64,000 bases of DNA from Dendrobium chrysotoxum (GCA_019925795.1 CM034312.1:25819914-25883913), one strand, 5' to 3'; positions 21,362 to 34,849 are shown, counted from the stretch's first letter. Numbers and translations: made by a program. The notes: a model not told the origin generated them from the letters alone.

Positions 21362-23420
21362 TATTAACAACAACAACATCATCATCATCATCAAGCCTTT
21401 GTCCCACTACGTGGAGTCGGCTACATGAATCCTTTTTCTCCATTGTGTCCTCTTAAATGTCAAATTCTCATTTAAATATAATAAAGAAAGATTATTTCTA
21501 ATATTTTCTAACCAAGTCTTTTTAGGTCTACCTCTACATTTCTTAACATAAGTCAAATCTAATACCTCTACTTTCCTAACCGGGTCATCAAAAGGTCGTT
21601 GTTTTATGTGACCAAACCATCTAAGGTGACTGTCTCTAATCTTATCTTCCACTAGAGCTACACCAACCTTTTCACGTATATGCTCATTTCGTATCCTATC
21701 TCTAAGGGTAAAGCCACTCATCCACCTGAGCATCCTCATCTCTGCAACACTTAACTTAGTATTATGCTTCTCTTTTAATGGCCAACATTCGACACCATAA
21801 AGCATTGCTTGTCTCACCACCATCTTATAAAACTTTCCATTAAGTTTGAGGGGGAATTTTCTATCACACTACAAGGTTGATGCATTCCTCCACTTCAACC
21901 ATCCAACTTAAATTATGATGATAATATCCCCATCTATTTCACCATCACTCTAAATAATAGATCCAAGATATCTAAAACGTGCACTCTTATTAATGACTTG
22001 ATCGCCCAAAGTCAAAAACCCCTCACTAGGTCTATTACTACTAAAATTACACTATATATATTCAGTTTTAGATCTACTCAAGTGAAAATCTTTAGACTCT
22101 AAGGTTGACCTCCATAATTCAAGTTTACCTTCAACTCCCTCTCTAGTCTTATCAATAAGAAGAATATCATCAACAAAAAAAGCTTACACCAAGGTACATC
22201 CTCTTGCAAATGTCTAGTGAGAACATCCATGACTAAAGCAAAAAGATATAGGCTTAAGGCCGATCCTTGATGTAATCCAACCGAAATAGGAAAATACTTG
22301 GTTAAACCACCTTGTGTTTGAACACAAGTAATAGCTCCTGCATACATATCTTTAATGACTTGAATATAAGTGTTATTAACTCCTTTCTTTTCAAGAACTC
22401 TCTATAGCACTTCTCTTGAAACTTTATCATATGCTTTCTCTAAATCAATAAATATCATATGTAGATCCTCCTTATGCTCTCTAAATTTCTCCATCAAACC
22501 TCTCAATAAATGTATGGCTTCCATGGTAGACCTACTCGGCATGAACCCAAATTGATTTTGAGAAACATTAGTATCACGCCGCAACCTACGCTCCATAACT
22601 CACTCCCATAGTTTTAAATTATGAAACATTAACTTAATTCCTTTATAACTAACACAATTTTATGCATCACCTTTATTCTTAAAAATAGTAATTAACACAC
22701 TCATTCTCCACTCATCTGGCATTTTTTTAGTCTTCAAAATAATATTAAAAAGTTTAGTAAGCCAAGAAATTCCTTCATCTCCTATGCATTTCCACACCTC
22801 TATTGGAATATCATCAGGACCAACAGCTTTTCCACACCATTTTCTTTAAAGCCTCTCTAACTTTGGTTTTACTAATATGCCAATAAAAATAGAAATCTTT
22901 ATTTCATTTAGGGTGCTAAGGTCACTAAAGTCAATCATATTTTCATATTCTTCATTAAAAAGTTTAGCAAAATATCTCATCCACCTTTGTTGAATATCAT
23001 CTTCTAAGAAAAGTACTTTTTGATCTTCATCCTTAATACACTTCACTTGAACTAAATCCCTACTACTCATATCTCTTTGTTTGGCTAACTTATACATATA
23101 TCTTTCTCTCTCCTTAGTATCTAATCTATTATATAAATCATTAAAAGCTAAGATCTTTGTATCACATATTACTTTCTTAGATTCATTATGTGCATCTTTA
23201 TATCTTTCCCAATCATCAAATTTTTTACATCTAAACCAATTTTTATAACAAATCTATGTATTTTTTTTATCATTTCTTGTACATTTGTATTCCACCACCA
23301 ACTAGTTTTACTATTAGGAGCTTTCCCTTTGATACTCCAAGTACATCTTTTACAATATTCTTAATATCACTAGCCATTTTTTTCCACATAACATTAGCAT
23401 CCTCATGTACATACTTTACT
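21362..23420 (-). mobile_element. RTE-clade LINE, 5'-truncated (LINE 2)
   Basis: Second minus-strand RTE LINE. Its 3' tail reads acaacaacaacatcatcatc on the plus strand, followed by the same tcccactacgtgg block as the other copies. It retains the region between endonuclease and RT (from about 23400), the RT and the C-terminal domain. actttac appears at both edges (about 21354 and 23428), a weak candidate for a short target duplication. Confidence 0.85.
21407..23400 (-). pseudogene. RTE reverse transcriptase (frameshifted)
   Basis: Frames on the minus strand include MYKLAKQRDMSSRDLVQVK (about 23090), NQFGFMPSRST and DLEKAYDKVS (about 22420-22555), GLHQGSALSLYLF (about 22270), a broken FADD region near 22180 where an added base shifts the frame, and a C-terminal domain open for 138 codons (21823-21407) ending RKRIHVADST. 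The GHIKQRPFDDPVRKVEVLDL segment matches LINE 1 closely. At least three frameshifts or stops. Not functional. Confidence 0.8.
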
Positions 23421-24922
23421 TGAAAATTTTTATGTAATTATATAGAAGAAGAGCATAATGCAAAGTATTGCATGCCCTAATATTTAACTTATCTATCTCT
23501 CTCTCTAGTGCAATCCATTCATCAAATGATTGATAATTTTAATTTTATTTATTTCTTTAGTGATGTACGATATTGATATGTAAGCACGTGCCATCTGTGT
23601 GAGTCTTATCCTCTTAAGAATGTACTATTTATATATTTCTAATAATCAAATAAAGCATTATCTAATAAAGGAGGTCGATGAGTAGGTTATTTTTTAATCA
23701 TTCATACAAACAAAATTTACCAAATAATAAAGATAAAGTGAAGAAAACATATTGATTAAACAACGAACTCTATAATACATAATAGGAATCCAAATAGGCA
23801 TGATTGGACACTCTGAGAAAAGATCAAAGCCATGAAACTATTTGCTAACTCTCATGAAAAGTCCTTTCATATTTAATTTTCTTAACAAAAATATCACAGA
23901 ATAGTCTTATATGTTTAGTAAAATTTAGCATGGTATTCTTGGGGTTCAACAATAAAATGGACAACTTGCCACAATAGTAACAACCCTTTAAAAAAGTTTT
24001 AGAGCAATTTGATTTCTATTTATTATTTTAATAATTAATTTAAGGATTTTTGTGCTTGTTCATCTTTATAATGGGATTTAAGAAACTTAGCCAAAATAGA
24101 CTTTGGACAATCTTGAATTGTTTTTATGACATCCATCCCTATCTCCATCATTACTTGCATTATCCCTATCTCCATCATTATTTGCATTTGAGAGTCTACT
24201 CCTATGAGCAGCTCTCTTTCATTTCCTAAATGCTTCACTTCATTGAAATTGTTCTTTACCTCAAGATATGGAAAATAAATATGAAATTTACTACTAAGGC
24301 CTCAATAGTAGACAACTCCTTACAAATCGACATTGATCTTATCAACATCCATCATTCCATCCATCTCTAAGATTTGGTTGAACTTGAAACCAAATATGAT
24401 ATTCCTTACTCAAACCAATGAGACAATGATGCTATGAATGGATATTTAAAAAAAGCCTATTGATTACATGCAAATTTCACTAATTCATCATTTGAGTGGA
24501 GACTTTCATTGCGATATTTCTTATTGCAATTTCTAACTTGAGCTGACTTCTATGTCTTGGTTTTTGTTGCATAACCCATAAGAATGAAACATTTCGGACT
24601 ATTATTTTCAAAATAATTTAATATATTATATATTATAAAAAAACTCAATAAAGATTTTAACTCTATAAACTTCTCCAATGTAGCGAGTTGAGTTCTCAAA
24701 TAAAATGAGTGAAAAAATTATTTTTTTATAATATATTTTTCTACTTACAAGTAATCAAATGTACCAAAAACTTTCTATTTTATGATCTTGAAAATACTTT
24801 CCCAGCTTTCAGATGCATATTAATATTAGTTAGGTATGAGCACATAATTTTTGGAGAAAATTATGCTATCATGTAATTTGTACTAAAGACATCAATAAAA
24901 GGTGGTCAAACACATAATACAA
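23421..24922. other. unassigned AT-rich DNA
   Basis: No gene supported. A small direct duplication (tatccctatctccatcatta-like) lies near 24140-24180. Otherwise nothing recognised. Confidence 0.4.
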
Positions 24923-25640
24923 TGTTAAACAATTTTAAATTACAAGAAAATATTTATCAAATATTTGTTTACGAAAGCCTTGGATAACATGCAATATATG
25001 CTAAAACTAAATTGTAATAGAGGTAAAATGCATGAATTCCATGTTTTTAAGAAAATACACTGCAGGAAAATCGACCATTTCCAGCAGATTTTTCGGGTGA
25101 AATTGGGCGTATTTTTGGTGGTAATGAGATTTTCCAGCGGATTTTTTTCATCAGTATAAACCACATAGGAAACTAAAACTGGCGGTTCATTTCTGGCAGT
25201 ATTTATTTCGGGCAGTTTTCCGGCAGTCAAAGTCTCCGAAAATAAAAAAAATATTAAAAAAAATGAAGATGCCGGGCTTCCCCCCCACGTTGCCCGCCTG
25301 TCTCACACGCTGCCTGCTGCCCATCCATGCTGGCCTACCCAACTGCCCGGCCGTGCTGGCTTGCCTAACAGTCAGCTCGCATTGCCTGCCTGCACGGTTG
25401 ACTCCCGCTTGCCTCCCACACTGTATATACATCTGAAATTCATGTACCTTGACTTATCATGAATGTACACACATGCATATTAAAATGCATTTGTTCATGC
25501 ATGCATTTAAGGATAGAAATTTTTATATACATACATAGATGAAAAAATTTTAACATGATTGCATTAAATGTTATGAAATTACAGAAAATCATAGAATCAT
25601 CAAATTTCTAATCATAATTTTTTGAAAATCTACCATTAAT
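24923..25640 (+). repeat. copia D 5' LTR remnant
   Basis: The segment 25430-25590 matches the 3' LTR at 52520-52660: shared words include aattcatgta, gatagaaattt, acatgcatt-like runs and gaatgttatg / aaatgttatg. The left part (24923-25056) shows tgttaaacaattttaaatta against tgttgaaaaattaaattg. The 3' portion with the TATA-like box is not found, so the LTR is incomplete. Confidence 0.5.
25057..25430 (+). mobile_element. CACTA-like fragment, right end missing
   Basis: Begins cactgcaggaaaatcgacca, matching the end of the complete small CACTA-like element at 51032 (cactacaggaaagtcgcgaa). The same layout follows: cggcag/ccagcgg words, a short A-rich spacer, then a GC-rich block (cccgcctgtctcac, ctgcccggccgtgc). 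No matching right end (expected ttttcctgcagtg) is present before copia D LTR sequence resumes near 25430. Confidence 0.6.
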
Positions 25641-25739
25641 TTGGAATTCTCACAAGTAAATCTACCATCGATGTAATAATTTTGAAGTAAAGAAAAATCC
25701 CAAAACCATAGATTTTTATCAAAGAATTGTAAACCTAAT

Positions 25740-25999
25740 TCTTCTCTAAATTTTATTTGCTAAGGCTAAAGCATGATTCAAGAAATTTGAGATATAGATG
25801 CAAGGATTGCAAAATTTCTATTCACTCTAAAAAGATTGTTGGCATAAAACTAAGAAAACAAAAAATTAGGCAAATTTTCTGAAGAAGGATGATGAACAAC
25901 AACTATTTTGTTTTACATGATCTCATAATAAGAACCATATGAAATATGGGTTGTAGATTGTGGTTGTAATTCACACATGATAGCTAACCAAGAACTCTT
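25740..25999 (+). pseudogene. copia D gag zinc knuckle and protease start
   Basis: A clean CX2CX4HX4C box (CKDCKISIHSKKDC) near 25793, a second decayed copy of its tail (KDCWHKTKK, another frame), then an acidic stretch (KKDDEQQLFCFT) and the protease motif WVVDCGCNSHMIANQELF at about 25935-25995. The catalytic motif is D-C-G rather than D-S-G. The protein breaks off where solo LTR C was inserted, and the next copia motif appears beyond 42780. Confidence 0.7.
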
Positions 26000-26752
26000 T
26001 GTTGCAATCCAGGATCCCGAGCTTATGATTTTGATGATAATAAATATTATTGGATTTCTTCTTTGTTTCTCCTAATATTATTTTTGGATATTTATTTCAT
26101 GCACACTAACATTTCATGTATGTCATACACCATGCAAAAGGATCAACTCAAGACTGGGTAGAATATATTTGATATTTTTGTAAGAGTATGTATTTTGATT
26201 TATTTATTTTTTATATATTTTTAGTCAATAGTCTTGTAAAAGGTGTATGCAAGCTTATAATCATGCACACCCACACTAAGAAGGAGAATTAAGTTTTTTA
26301 ATTTTTGTGAAGATCGTCTAGTATCATCTGGATCGTATTGTACAATATCATTAAATCTCGCCTAATTTAATTCTATAATTAGGCAATCGAATCAAGATTA
26401 ATTGATATTTCATATCATACTATACAATGCCCTTCTTCATATAATACGACCCGATTTTCTACTAGGATGATATTTAATCACCACCGATCGTACAGAACAA
26501 AAATACTATTCAATTGAACTAATTCTACTAATAACCCTTGATATTATACTAGACAATCAATTCAAGAATTTAAACTAATTGTACATATTCTTGTTTATCA
26601 TACATCACTAACAATATGAATTAAACTAATCATACTGTATGATCACATATTATACTGCACGATCAGAAATGACACAATTAAAAATTTAGGATTTTTTTTA
26701 AGCATCTATTTAAGCTCTCTCATTAGACTTTAAAAAAGTTATTGGCTATTGA

Positions 26753-28792
26753 TGTGATGCCCCAGTTTGGAAGAATTATTTTTTATCTTTTAATGAATAA
26801 TAATCAGAGCTATCTAATATCATCTATCAGTAATAAATAGTGAAAACAGATTCTATAATTCAAAATATTAGTGTATATACATCTATATTTATTCTCAAAA
26901 ATTATATACTATACTCAGGATCTATATAATCATATCATAACTATTATGTCCTAAGTATAAAAGAATAACTGAAATAAAAAGAAATAGAAGTTAAGGAATC
27001 CTGATCAGCCTCACACTCTTAATCCTTTGCCCTGACCTGAAATTATTTTATCACATATAATGAGCTAAAAAGCCCAGCAGGTCACTAAAACTTATAATTG
27101 AATTCAAAGTATAGTAAAGAAGCAATATGAATGTTAAGGATCAAATTATAGTAGTAGCATTCATATGATTATAAAATCAGTGCAGAAATAGTAAAACTCA
27201 TATGTAATGGTAGTAGAATCTGTAACACTAAAACACTATGGTGTGAAAGCTAAAAAGTGGTAAACTAGTACGTGTGTCAAATCTATAAAGCAATCTTCAT
27301 ATCAGTAATACCAATCAATACAGAAATTGTATAAAGCATTAAATTAAAATATCAATAAAGATTATCAAAATTATATCAATACAGTAAAATCATATAAGAG
27401 TATACCTATACTATCTAGGTATTTTGTATCACATGCTCAATATCAGTATATTGAATTAGTAGTATCAAAAGTATCAGTACCTAAATTGGTAACAATAACA
27501 ATCTAGTGATAAGAGCAGTAGAATAATCCAATAATAGTAAATCCATGCTGTAATAATAAATATGTATAATAATAAGAATAATATTTTATGAACATGCATT
27601 TCAGTAATCATACTAAACAAGTAAGAATTCCTAGCTATCACGGTATTTTAAAATTATATTAGTATTAATAAACCATTGGCTTAGTAAATAGAGTCGTCAC
27701 TCTTTTGTCGGCACAATAATCATCTCCTTATAACTCTCAATTAGTGTATCACATGAATAGTAGAGGATAATATCAAACCATAATATAAAAAGAAAAGCCT
27801 ATCGGCCCAACATCATGTACAGTCAATCAGCCTCTAACCAAGGAGTCAACTAGTCTTTACTTATCTTTTACACATATATTATTATCACAATATAACAACA
27901 TTAATCTCAATCACATATCCACATTTATTTTTAATGCATTACAGCAAATAAAGTATAATTGAGCTTAATTAAAAAAATATCAAAATATCATAACGGTAAA
28001 TAACAAAAACCATACTCAGCAAAAATTCAAATTTTTAGAATTTAACCAAAATACTAGATATTGCATAAAATAATATTCTAAAGCTTTAAGTGAACTAAAT
28101 CACTATTTTTAAATGTCAAAATAAATTTATGAGTAGATAAAAATAGATGTATTTTCAAAATCATCTAGTAAAAAATCTCAAATAAATACTCAAAATATTA
28201 AAGTTACACAGTAAAAGTTTTATCAATACAAAATTATTCTCATTTTTTTATAATAAAAATATAAATTTTATTAGAAAAATATCAAAAACATAAAATTTTT
28301 GAAATAAAAATAGGGCAAAGTTTTCTTACAGCGAGATGAGTAAATTTCCTAACTAGGCTGACTGACGAAAATCGCTCCATGACCTCCAAATCCTAAATTC
28401 CCTTTTATGTCTCCTCATTTTTCTCTCATTTTTCTCTAAAAATTTCTTTGAAGTAATGCATTAAGATATTTTAATATAATATAATATAATTATTTAATTT
28501 AGTCAATTTTTAATGTAAAATTCATATAAATCATATTAGGCTTTAAAAATTATAGAAAAAAATCTATAAAATAATACATTTTATTTAAAAAATATTAGTA
28601 AAATTGATTTGTAAAACAGACACCTAATGGTCCTGAAATCCTCACTTACATTGATAGGTGCCAATTTCTTAATGATTTTTACTAGTGCCCAAAAATTATA
28701 AAAAAAATCATGAAATTAAGATTGTTTGCAATTTGGAGTTATATTGACTCCAAAAAAAAATATTTAACAGAGTCAAAATATGGGCTATTACA
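26753..28792 (-). repeat. gypsy B 3' LTR (left copy)
   Basis: The uninterrupted copy and the reference for reconstructing the right one: 26753-27070 matches 30331-30651; about 27740-27985 matches 37609-37869; about 27990-28792 matches 41010-41891. Confidence 0.75.
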
Positions 28793-28929
28793 ATCTATCC
28801 ACCTTAAGAAAATGTTGTCCCCAATATTTCCCCTAAGGATTCGACCATAAAATTAATATAAACCAAATTTATACAATCAAAACTCAAATCAAATAAAAAA
28901 TTATCAAAAATTATATAGTCATACAGTTC

Positions 28930-30330
28930 ATTCTATCACATGTCATTTAATTATGCATAATATGCTATGTCATTCAATTATTCAAAAAAAAAATTCTTAC
29001 CAGCAGAGCTTTTAGGTTATTGTTGATCTTCTAGATACTGTAAGTTATATACACGTAGCATCACTGGACTAGGTGCAGTCGGTCGTGGTATAATAGTCTC
29101 CCTTTGACTACCACTAATAGCTCTATCATCCGCCCTATTCGTTAATCTTTCACTATATACTCTTGACCCAATAGTCCTCTATCTTATAGTATATCTAGAC
29201 TGTCCTGCACCAAAATCAGTTCTTCCTCGAAATAACCCCTGAGGATAGTCGAGTACCTTATGTCCCTATTATCTATAGTAAAAACATTACCATGTCAATA
29301 AGTAGCACTGACCTGTATATCATCGACCACAATAAATGCACTCATCATACCTACCAGAAGATACTACTGATATAAATCCCCTCGAATTATTATACCTAGT
29401 TTCTTATCATCATCTCTCTCTCTGCTTGGTTCATCTCTTCTCCATCTCCTGCTGACATCATATCTTGAGCCCACCTCATATCTGGTGCTGCTAAATTAAT
29501 CTTTATCAGTCTAGCCCGCTCCACTAACTCAGAAAACTCCTAAATCTATAGAGGCACTAATGGATGTCTTAGCTCCCTATTCAATCCTTATAGAAGCCTA
29601 TAGCACTTTTCATCAGTGGTAGGGATCAAGTGAGGAGCTTACCTAGCAAGAGCAGTATACTCGGCCTTATACTGCATCACTATTTTGCATACTTACTCCA
29701 ACTTTATGAAAGCTTTCTATATATGTTGTCAGGCAGACGAAGGTACAAACCACATCCTGAATACTGTAGTTAACTCATCCCAAGTGATCTCAGTATTTGT
29801 CTTCTCTTAAAATTTCTCTCTCTACTATCCAATCCACCATCTCTATGCCTCTTCTTCAAATAGGAATACTGCTAATGGTACCTTCTGGCTCACCGAACAC
29901 TGCATACTATCAAAGACCTTTTCTATCCTCAGCAACCAGTATTCTATAGCTTGAGATCCTACATCTCCTTTAAATAATTAAGGCTTTAGCTTATGAAATG
30001 TTTACAAATGCTTATCTCCCTCTTCTTATTTGCTTCCAACTCACTAACTCTCTGCATACCCCTTTACCTGTGCTATAAAAATAACCAATTGCATCACACT
30101 ATCTGATGGCACTACAGCTGCACTTTGTTGCTCATTGAGTATATTTAACTTTGCATATCCATTTTTATTATTTGCCTATATAGTTTGATATGATATGAAT
30201 AATACACACATGCAATCCATTATGTATATAAAATATTACACCCTAAACTATTAATTCTACCCAACTCTTAATTAATTTCTACAGCTATGGTAACAATTAA
30301 TTCTTCTAACAATTATGTTCTAATACTAAT
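28930..30330 (-). pseudogene. gypsy B gag remnant
   Basis: Minus strand, starting beside the LTR at 30330. Recognisable in a mostly constant frame with many stops: YWLLRIEKVFDSMQCS (about 29925), YKAEYTALAR (about 29670), TDEKCYRLL, FSELVERARLIKINLA (about 29530), and a zinc-knuckle relic CIYCGR then YTGQCY near 29320. After PTAPSPVMLRVYNLQ (about 29070) the protein stops and the polypurine region follows. Family knowledge: this is the Retrotrans_gag core plus knuckle of chromovirus-like gypsy elements, the same type as gypsy A. Confidence 0.65.
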
Positions 30331-30651
30331 TGTGATTCTCCACAATCTAATTTGGAAGAATCATTCTTTTATCTTTTAATGAATAATAATTAGAGTTATC
30401 TAATATCATCTATTAGTAATAAACAGTAAAAATAGATTCTATAATTCAAAATATCAATTTACACATCTGTACTCATTCTCAAAAATTATATATAATACTT
30501 AAGATCTATACAATCATATCATAACTATTTTGTCATGAGTATAAAAGAATAACTAAAAACTAAAAAAAGACCTGAGGAGTCCCGATCAGCCTCACACTCC
30601 TGATCCTCTGCCTACCTAAAATCATTTTACCACATATAATGTGTGAAACCC
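30331..30651 (-). repeat. gypsy B 5' LTR, first surviving block
   Basis: Matches 26753-27070 (ttggaagaatcattcttttatc, then taatatcatctattagtaat). On the minus strand it is followed by a decayed primer-binding site (tagtattagaac for TGGTATCAGAGC). Gypsy A is inserted at its right end after taatg. Confidence 0.75.
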
Positions 30652-32430
30652 TTAAAATTTTTAAGATTTTTTTGACCTAGAGTAATCAATAATTATTTCA
30701 AAAGTCATTATAAGTCTAAATCACAAACTATCTTTGCCAAAATATTTATAGTATTGTGTTTTAGCTTCTCTATTTTTTTCATGATTTTTGGGTATTGGTA
30801 AAATTTTTTAAGAAATCGACAACTGTTAATATAAGTAGAGTTTTTGGGACCGTTAGGTATCCATTTTATAAACCGATTTAACCAAAATTTTTTAAATAAA
30901 ATAAGTTAATTTATAAATATTTTTCTATAATTTTTATATTTAAAAGTATAAATGAATTTAGATAAATTAATATTTTAATATTAAATAATTAAAATAATTA
31001 ATATTTTAAAATAGTATCTAAATTTACTATATATTATTAAGTGATTAATTCTCATTTCATAAGAAAAATCCCTTTGGAAAAAATTTTAAGAGAGAGAGGA
31101 GAGTGAAAGAGAAAAATTGGATTTTGGGCGATTCGGGTCGTTTTCGTTCGTTAGCCCATATGGAAACTTGTTCGTCTCTAGGACAGTCATATTAGGCCCA
31201 TCTCAATTTTTAAAAATGCATAGTTTTTGACAAATTTTTTATTACAATTTTGTATTCATTAGCAAAAAATGTGGATAACTTTGCACCGATAAATCTTTTA
31301 CCGTGTAACTTTTTATATATTATAGATAATACAATTATGCATATTTTGAATATTTTCTAAAAATTTTATAATGGGGGTTTTGAAATTTGCCAGATTTTTA
31401 TTGAGTAAAAAATTATTTGGATGTTAAAAAATAGTATTATATAATAAAAATCTTAAAATATCTTTTTACACAATCCCTAATAATTTGTTAATTTTTTTTG
31501 AAAATGTATATTTTTTCCTAGTTTAATTTTGTGTTATCTATCATTATATAACACTATAAAATTTTGATACATGCTCAATTACTCTATAATTATTATATTG
31601 TGATGATATATATATGCATATGTGATTAAATTATATCTGTTGAGAGTCATAAGGAACAAGAATCCTCTGAGATTCTATCTGTGTTAGGGAATTGCTGGGA
31701 GGTATAAGGGGCTAGAATCCTTTGAGAATCTGTCTGAGATAAGGATATGTGATATGTTCTGGTGCTATAAGTATAAATAAAAAGAGAGTCATAAGGGGCG
31801 AGAATCTTGTAAATTTCTGCATGGGTACAAAAAATGTGATCTAAACTCCTCTGTGATATGAATTTCAATTTATTTACTTATTTAGTATTATTATTTAAAT
31901 TAGAAAATAACTGTTATGCATTTATTATGTCTCTAAGTATAGTAATTTATTATTAGAATTGCATTTAACTACTTTTAAATATTCAATAAAATATTTAATA
32001 AAAGAATATTTAAAAATTCAGATTGGTTTGTGTTGCTTGTTGAGCTGTTATAGCTCACTATAGTTTTGCTTCTAATTTTTAGGATCTGGGAAGGGGAAAG
32101 AGGTTGTGGACTAGCAGTTCAGGATCAGATCTAAGGTCATAGGTATTTTGCTATTTTGATTTTTTGTATAATTATGGCTAGTTAAATTTTTAGTTCTATA
32201 GCTTTATATATAATCATGTATTATAGTGTAGATATTTTTTTTGATGAAATAAAAGAAACTTGGTGGATGAGTTTATTTTTAGTATTTGATATTTTATTAG
32301 CTAGATAGTCTGCAATTTATTTTAATGAATATTGGTAGAAAATTTTAAATAATTTTAAAACTAGATCTTAGTATTTATCTATCATAGCTCAATAAGATAG
32401 GACCTGTCCTAGTCGGGTTGGGTTGTGATA
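30652..32430 (+). repeat. gypsy A 5' LTR
   Basis: Starts tgtgaaaccc and ends near ggttgtgata, just before agctttta and the primer-binding site. Alignable with 36264-37608 over about 1.3 kb, including the internal motif ataaggggc(c/t)a(t/g)aatcc repeated three times (about 31690-31810 here). Confidence 0.8.
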
Positions 32431-32438
32431 AGCTTTTA

Positions 32439-32449
32439 TGGTATCAGAG
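32439..32449 (+). other. gypsy A primer-binding site
   Basis: tggtatcagag, complementary to initiator tRNA-Met, eight bases after the LTR end. Confidence 0.85.
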
Positions 32450-32587
32450 TAATAATTTTAGAATTAGATTATTAAACAGAGCTATAAGAATTGTTTTAGA
32501 AGTTTTATTGGGTAGTTTCAAGTCTTTCTGGGTATTCATTATTTTTGTTTCATGTACATATGTATTTAGTGCATATTCTATGTAATG

Positions 32588-33660
32588 ATGGATCCACCAG
32601 ACCTAAATATGACCGATGGACAAAGTGTTAGCCATGCAGCTCTTCTATATAATTCTGCTCCAATAGTTGGTTTAGATATAATTTCATAATTTGCTACTTT
32701 GATAGCCTAAATGATGGGTGAGGCACAAAGTAGGGTTCCGGATGTTAGATCCAAAGAGGTAGACAGACATCTATAAATATTTTTGAGATCGAGGCCTCCT
32801 AGATTTAAGGATACTATTGAGCCTAGAGTAGTAGAGGACTAATTGAGGATGCTAGAAAAGATATTTCACGATATTCAATGTCCTCCTGAGAGGAAGGTAA
32901 CATTAGTATTTTTTCTATTAGATGGTGAGGCAGAGCGCTGGTGGATGGGCCAGTAAGAGAAAAATTTTTAAGGGAGATTGAACTCTCTGATTATGAGGGA
33001 GGAGTTCTTTGATGTGTCTAGAGCTTGATTTATACCACCTTCTGCACAACAATAAATGTAGAAAACTTTTTTGAGGCTTGGTCAAGGGATTAGGACAGTT
33101 ACGTAATATGATGTAGAGTTCACTACTTTGGCTAGATATGCTCCACAATTAATTAGCACATCAACAGAGAAGTGCTATGGGTTTTTGAGAGGACTTTGGG
33201 ATAGTCTGAGACAGCTTCTAGTGCCATTTCATATTTTTGATTTTCTGAGCTTATGGAGAGAGCTCGTCTGATAGAGAACGACCTGGTGGCTACTCAACAG
33301 CGATGGACTGCTAGTTGGAAGAGGTTCAGTGGTCAGACTTCTGGTAGTGACTTTTTTAGAAAGAAGAGTAGATTTATAACTAGAGATTCTAGGGGAAGTG
33401 GACAGTCAGCATCTATAGCAGTCTCTAGTAGTGGTAACATAATTAGTTTTGATTCTATTAGTGGGGCACTCAAGTGTGCCAGAGTTATGATCGACACCAT
33501 TCTGGTTAGTACTACAGGATGAATGGATAGTGCTTAAGATGCAATCAAATAGGACATTAGGTAGCAGAGTGTCCACAGACAGGATTTGACCGATGTTCTG
33601 AGTTCAGATCTGAGAGCTTTGTCAGACCAGTAGGGAGACTAAGGGTAGTTCCTCTTTGTA
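32588..33660 (+). pseudogene. gypsy A gag
   Basis: From ATG at 32588. The gag core reads in one main frame with stops: RPPRFKDTIEPRVVED (about 32790), DGEAERWWMGQ (about 32925), TLARYAPQLISTSTEKCY (about 33130), then MERARLIENDLVATQQRW (33253). Near 33475-33585, in a second frame, are two zinc-knuckle relics, the clearer being CLRCNQIGH then VAEC. Binds element RNA in the particle. At least five in-frame stops and one frameshift. Confidence 0.75.
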
Positions 33661-33729
33661 CTTTTTTGAGGGATCATCTGGTAGAGTTAGTGGTTTGAGT
33701 TTAGTGACAAGGAAGCCAACTGGTAGTGG

Positions 33730-34117
33730 TCAGAGAGAGCCTAGTAGTTCAGTAGCTCCAGCTCCAGTTCAACCACGTATATATAGTTTGACTCAGCAGG
33801 AGGCTTGTGATGCTTCAGATGTTGTGACATGTACTGTTTATATTTCTGAGCATTCATATCATATTTTATTCAATTCTAGAGCTAGCCATTCCTTTATTTT
33901 GAAGCATTTCTTTGATTTACTATACTTACGTTCAGTTGTACTACCTATTTCTCTTTCTATTATTTTGCTGGCTAGAGATAGCATGATAGGCAATAGATTT
34001 TGTTTCTATGATATTAAGATTTTTGATAAGAAGTGGAAATCTAGTTTAATTTTATTACCCATTTTCTTATATGATGTTATTTTGGGTATGAATTGGTTGA
34101 GTCAATATAGGGCTTAG
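33730..34117 (+). pseudogene. gypsy A aspartic protease
   Basis: PRIYSLTQQEACDASDVVT leads into the retropepsin: the family motif LIDSGASHSFI is here LFNSRASHSFI, so the catalytic Asp and the Gly are both changed (N and R). The protease-end signature VILGMNWLSQYRA follows at about 34080, then a stop. Inactive by sequence. Confidence 0.8.
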
Positions 34118-34201
34118 ATTGACTGTTTGAAGAAGTAAGTTATATTATTTATGGGTAGTAAAAGTTGTGTATTCTAAGGAGTTAGAGGTATTTTATCTTG
34201 T

Positions 34202-34815
34202 TTGATCTTTGCACTTGAAGCAGATAGATTATGGAAGAAGAATTATGTGGTATTTCTAGCATCAGTCTGGGATAGGAGTATAGATGCTGGTTCTCTTTCA
34301 GATATTCCAATAATATTGGATTTTTGTGATGTCTTTTTTGATGAGTTAGTCAATTTACATCTAGATAGAGACTTAGAGTTATGTATTGATATAGTTTTGG
34401 GTGCGGCCCCAATATCTAAAGCTCCGTATAGGATGGCACCTAAGGAGCTTCAGGAATTAAAGGTTTAGCTTCAAGAGTTGGTTGACAGGAGATTTATTTA
34501 TCCTAATGTGTCTCCCTGTGGAGCACCTATTTTATTTATAAAGAAAAAGAATGGTATAATGCTTATGTATATTGACTACAGAGAATTGAACAAAGTTATT
34601 AGCAAGAATAAGTATCCACTGCCACGGATTGATGATTTATTCAATCAGCTTACTGGATCTTCAATATTCTAAAAAATTAATTTGTGATATGATTTTTATC
34701 AGGTGAAGGTGAGAGTGGCTATTGTGATCAAGATAGCTTTCAGTACTCGGTATGGACACTACAAGTTTTTGGTCATGCCATTTGAGATGACTGATGCACC
34801 AGCTGTCTTTATGAA
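34202..34815 (+). pseudogene. gypsy A reverse transcriptase, N-terminal half
   Basis: APISKAPYRMAPKELQELK, FIKKKNGIMLMYIDYRELNK (34540-34590) and YPLPRIDDLFNQL are intact; then AFSTRYGHYKFLVMPF and APAVFMNLM in the same region with stops near 34467 and 34670. The YVDD active-site strand, thumb and RNase H that should follow are absent: sequence jumps to the integrase side. Internal deletion. Confidence 0.8.
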
Positions 34816-34849
34816 TCTGATGATCAGAATATCTGAAGTTGATTGATCA

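Noticed and set aside
21354..23434. actttac at both edges of LINE 2 as its target duplication
   Set aside because: Only seven AT-rich bases, and not flush with both ends; too weak to claim.
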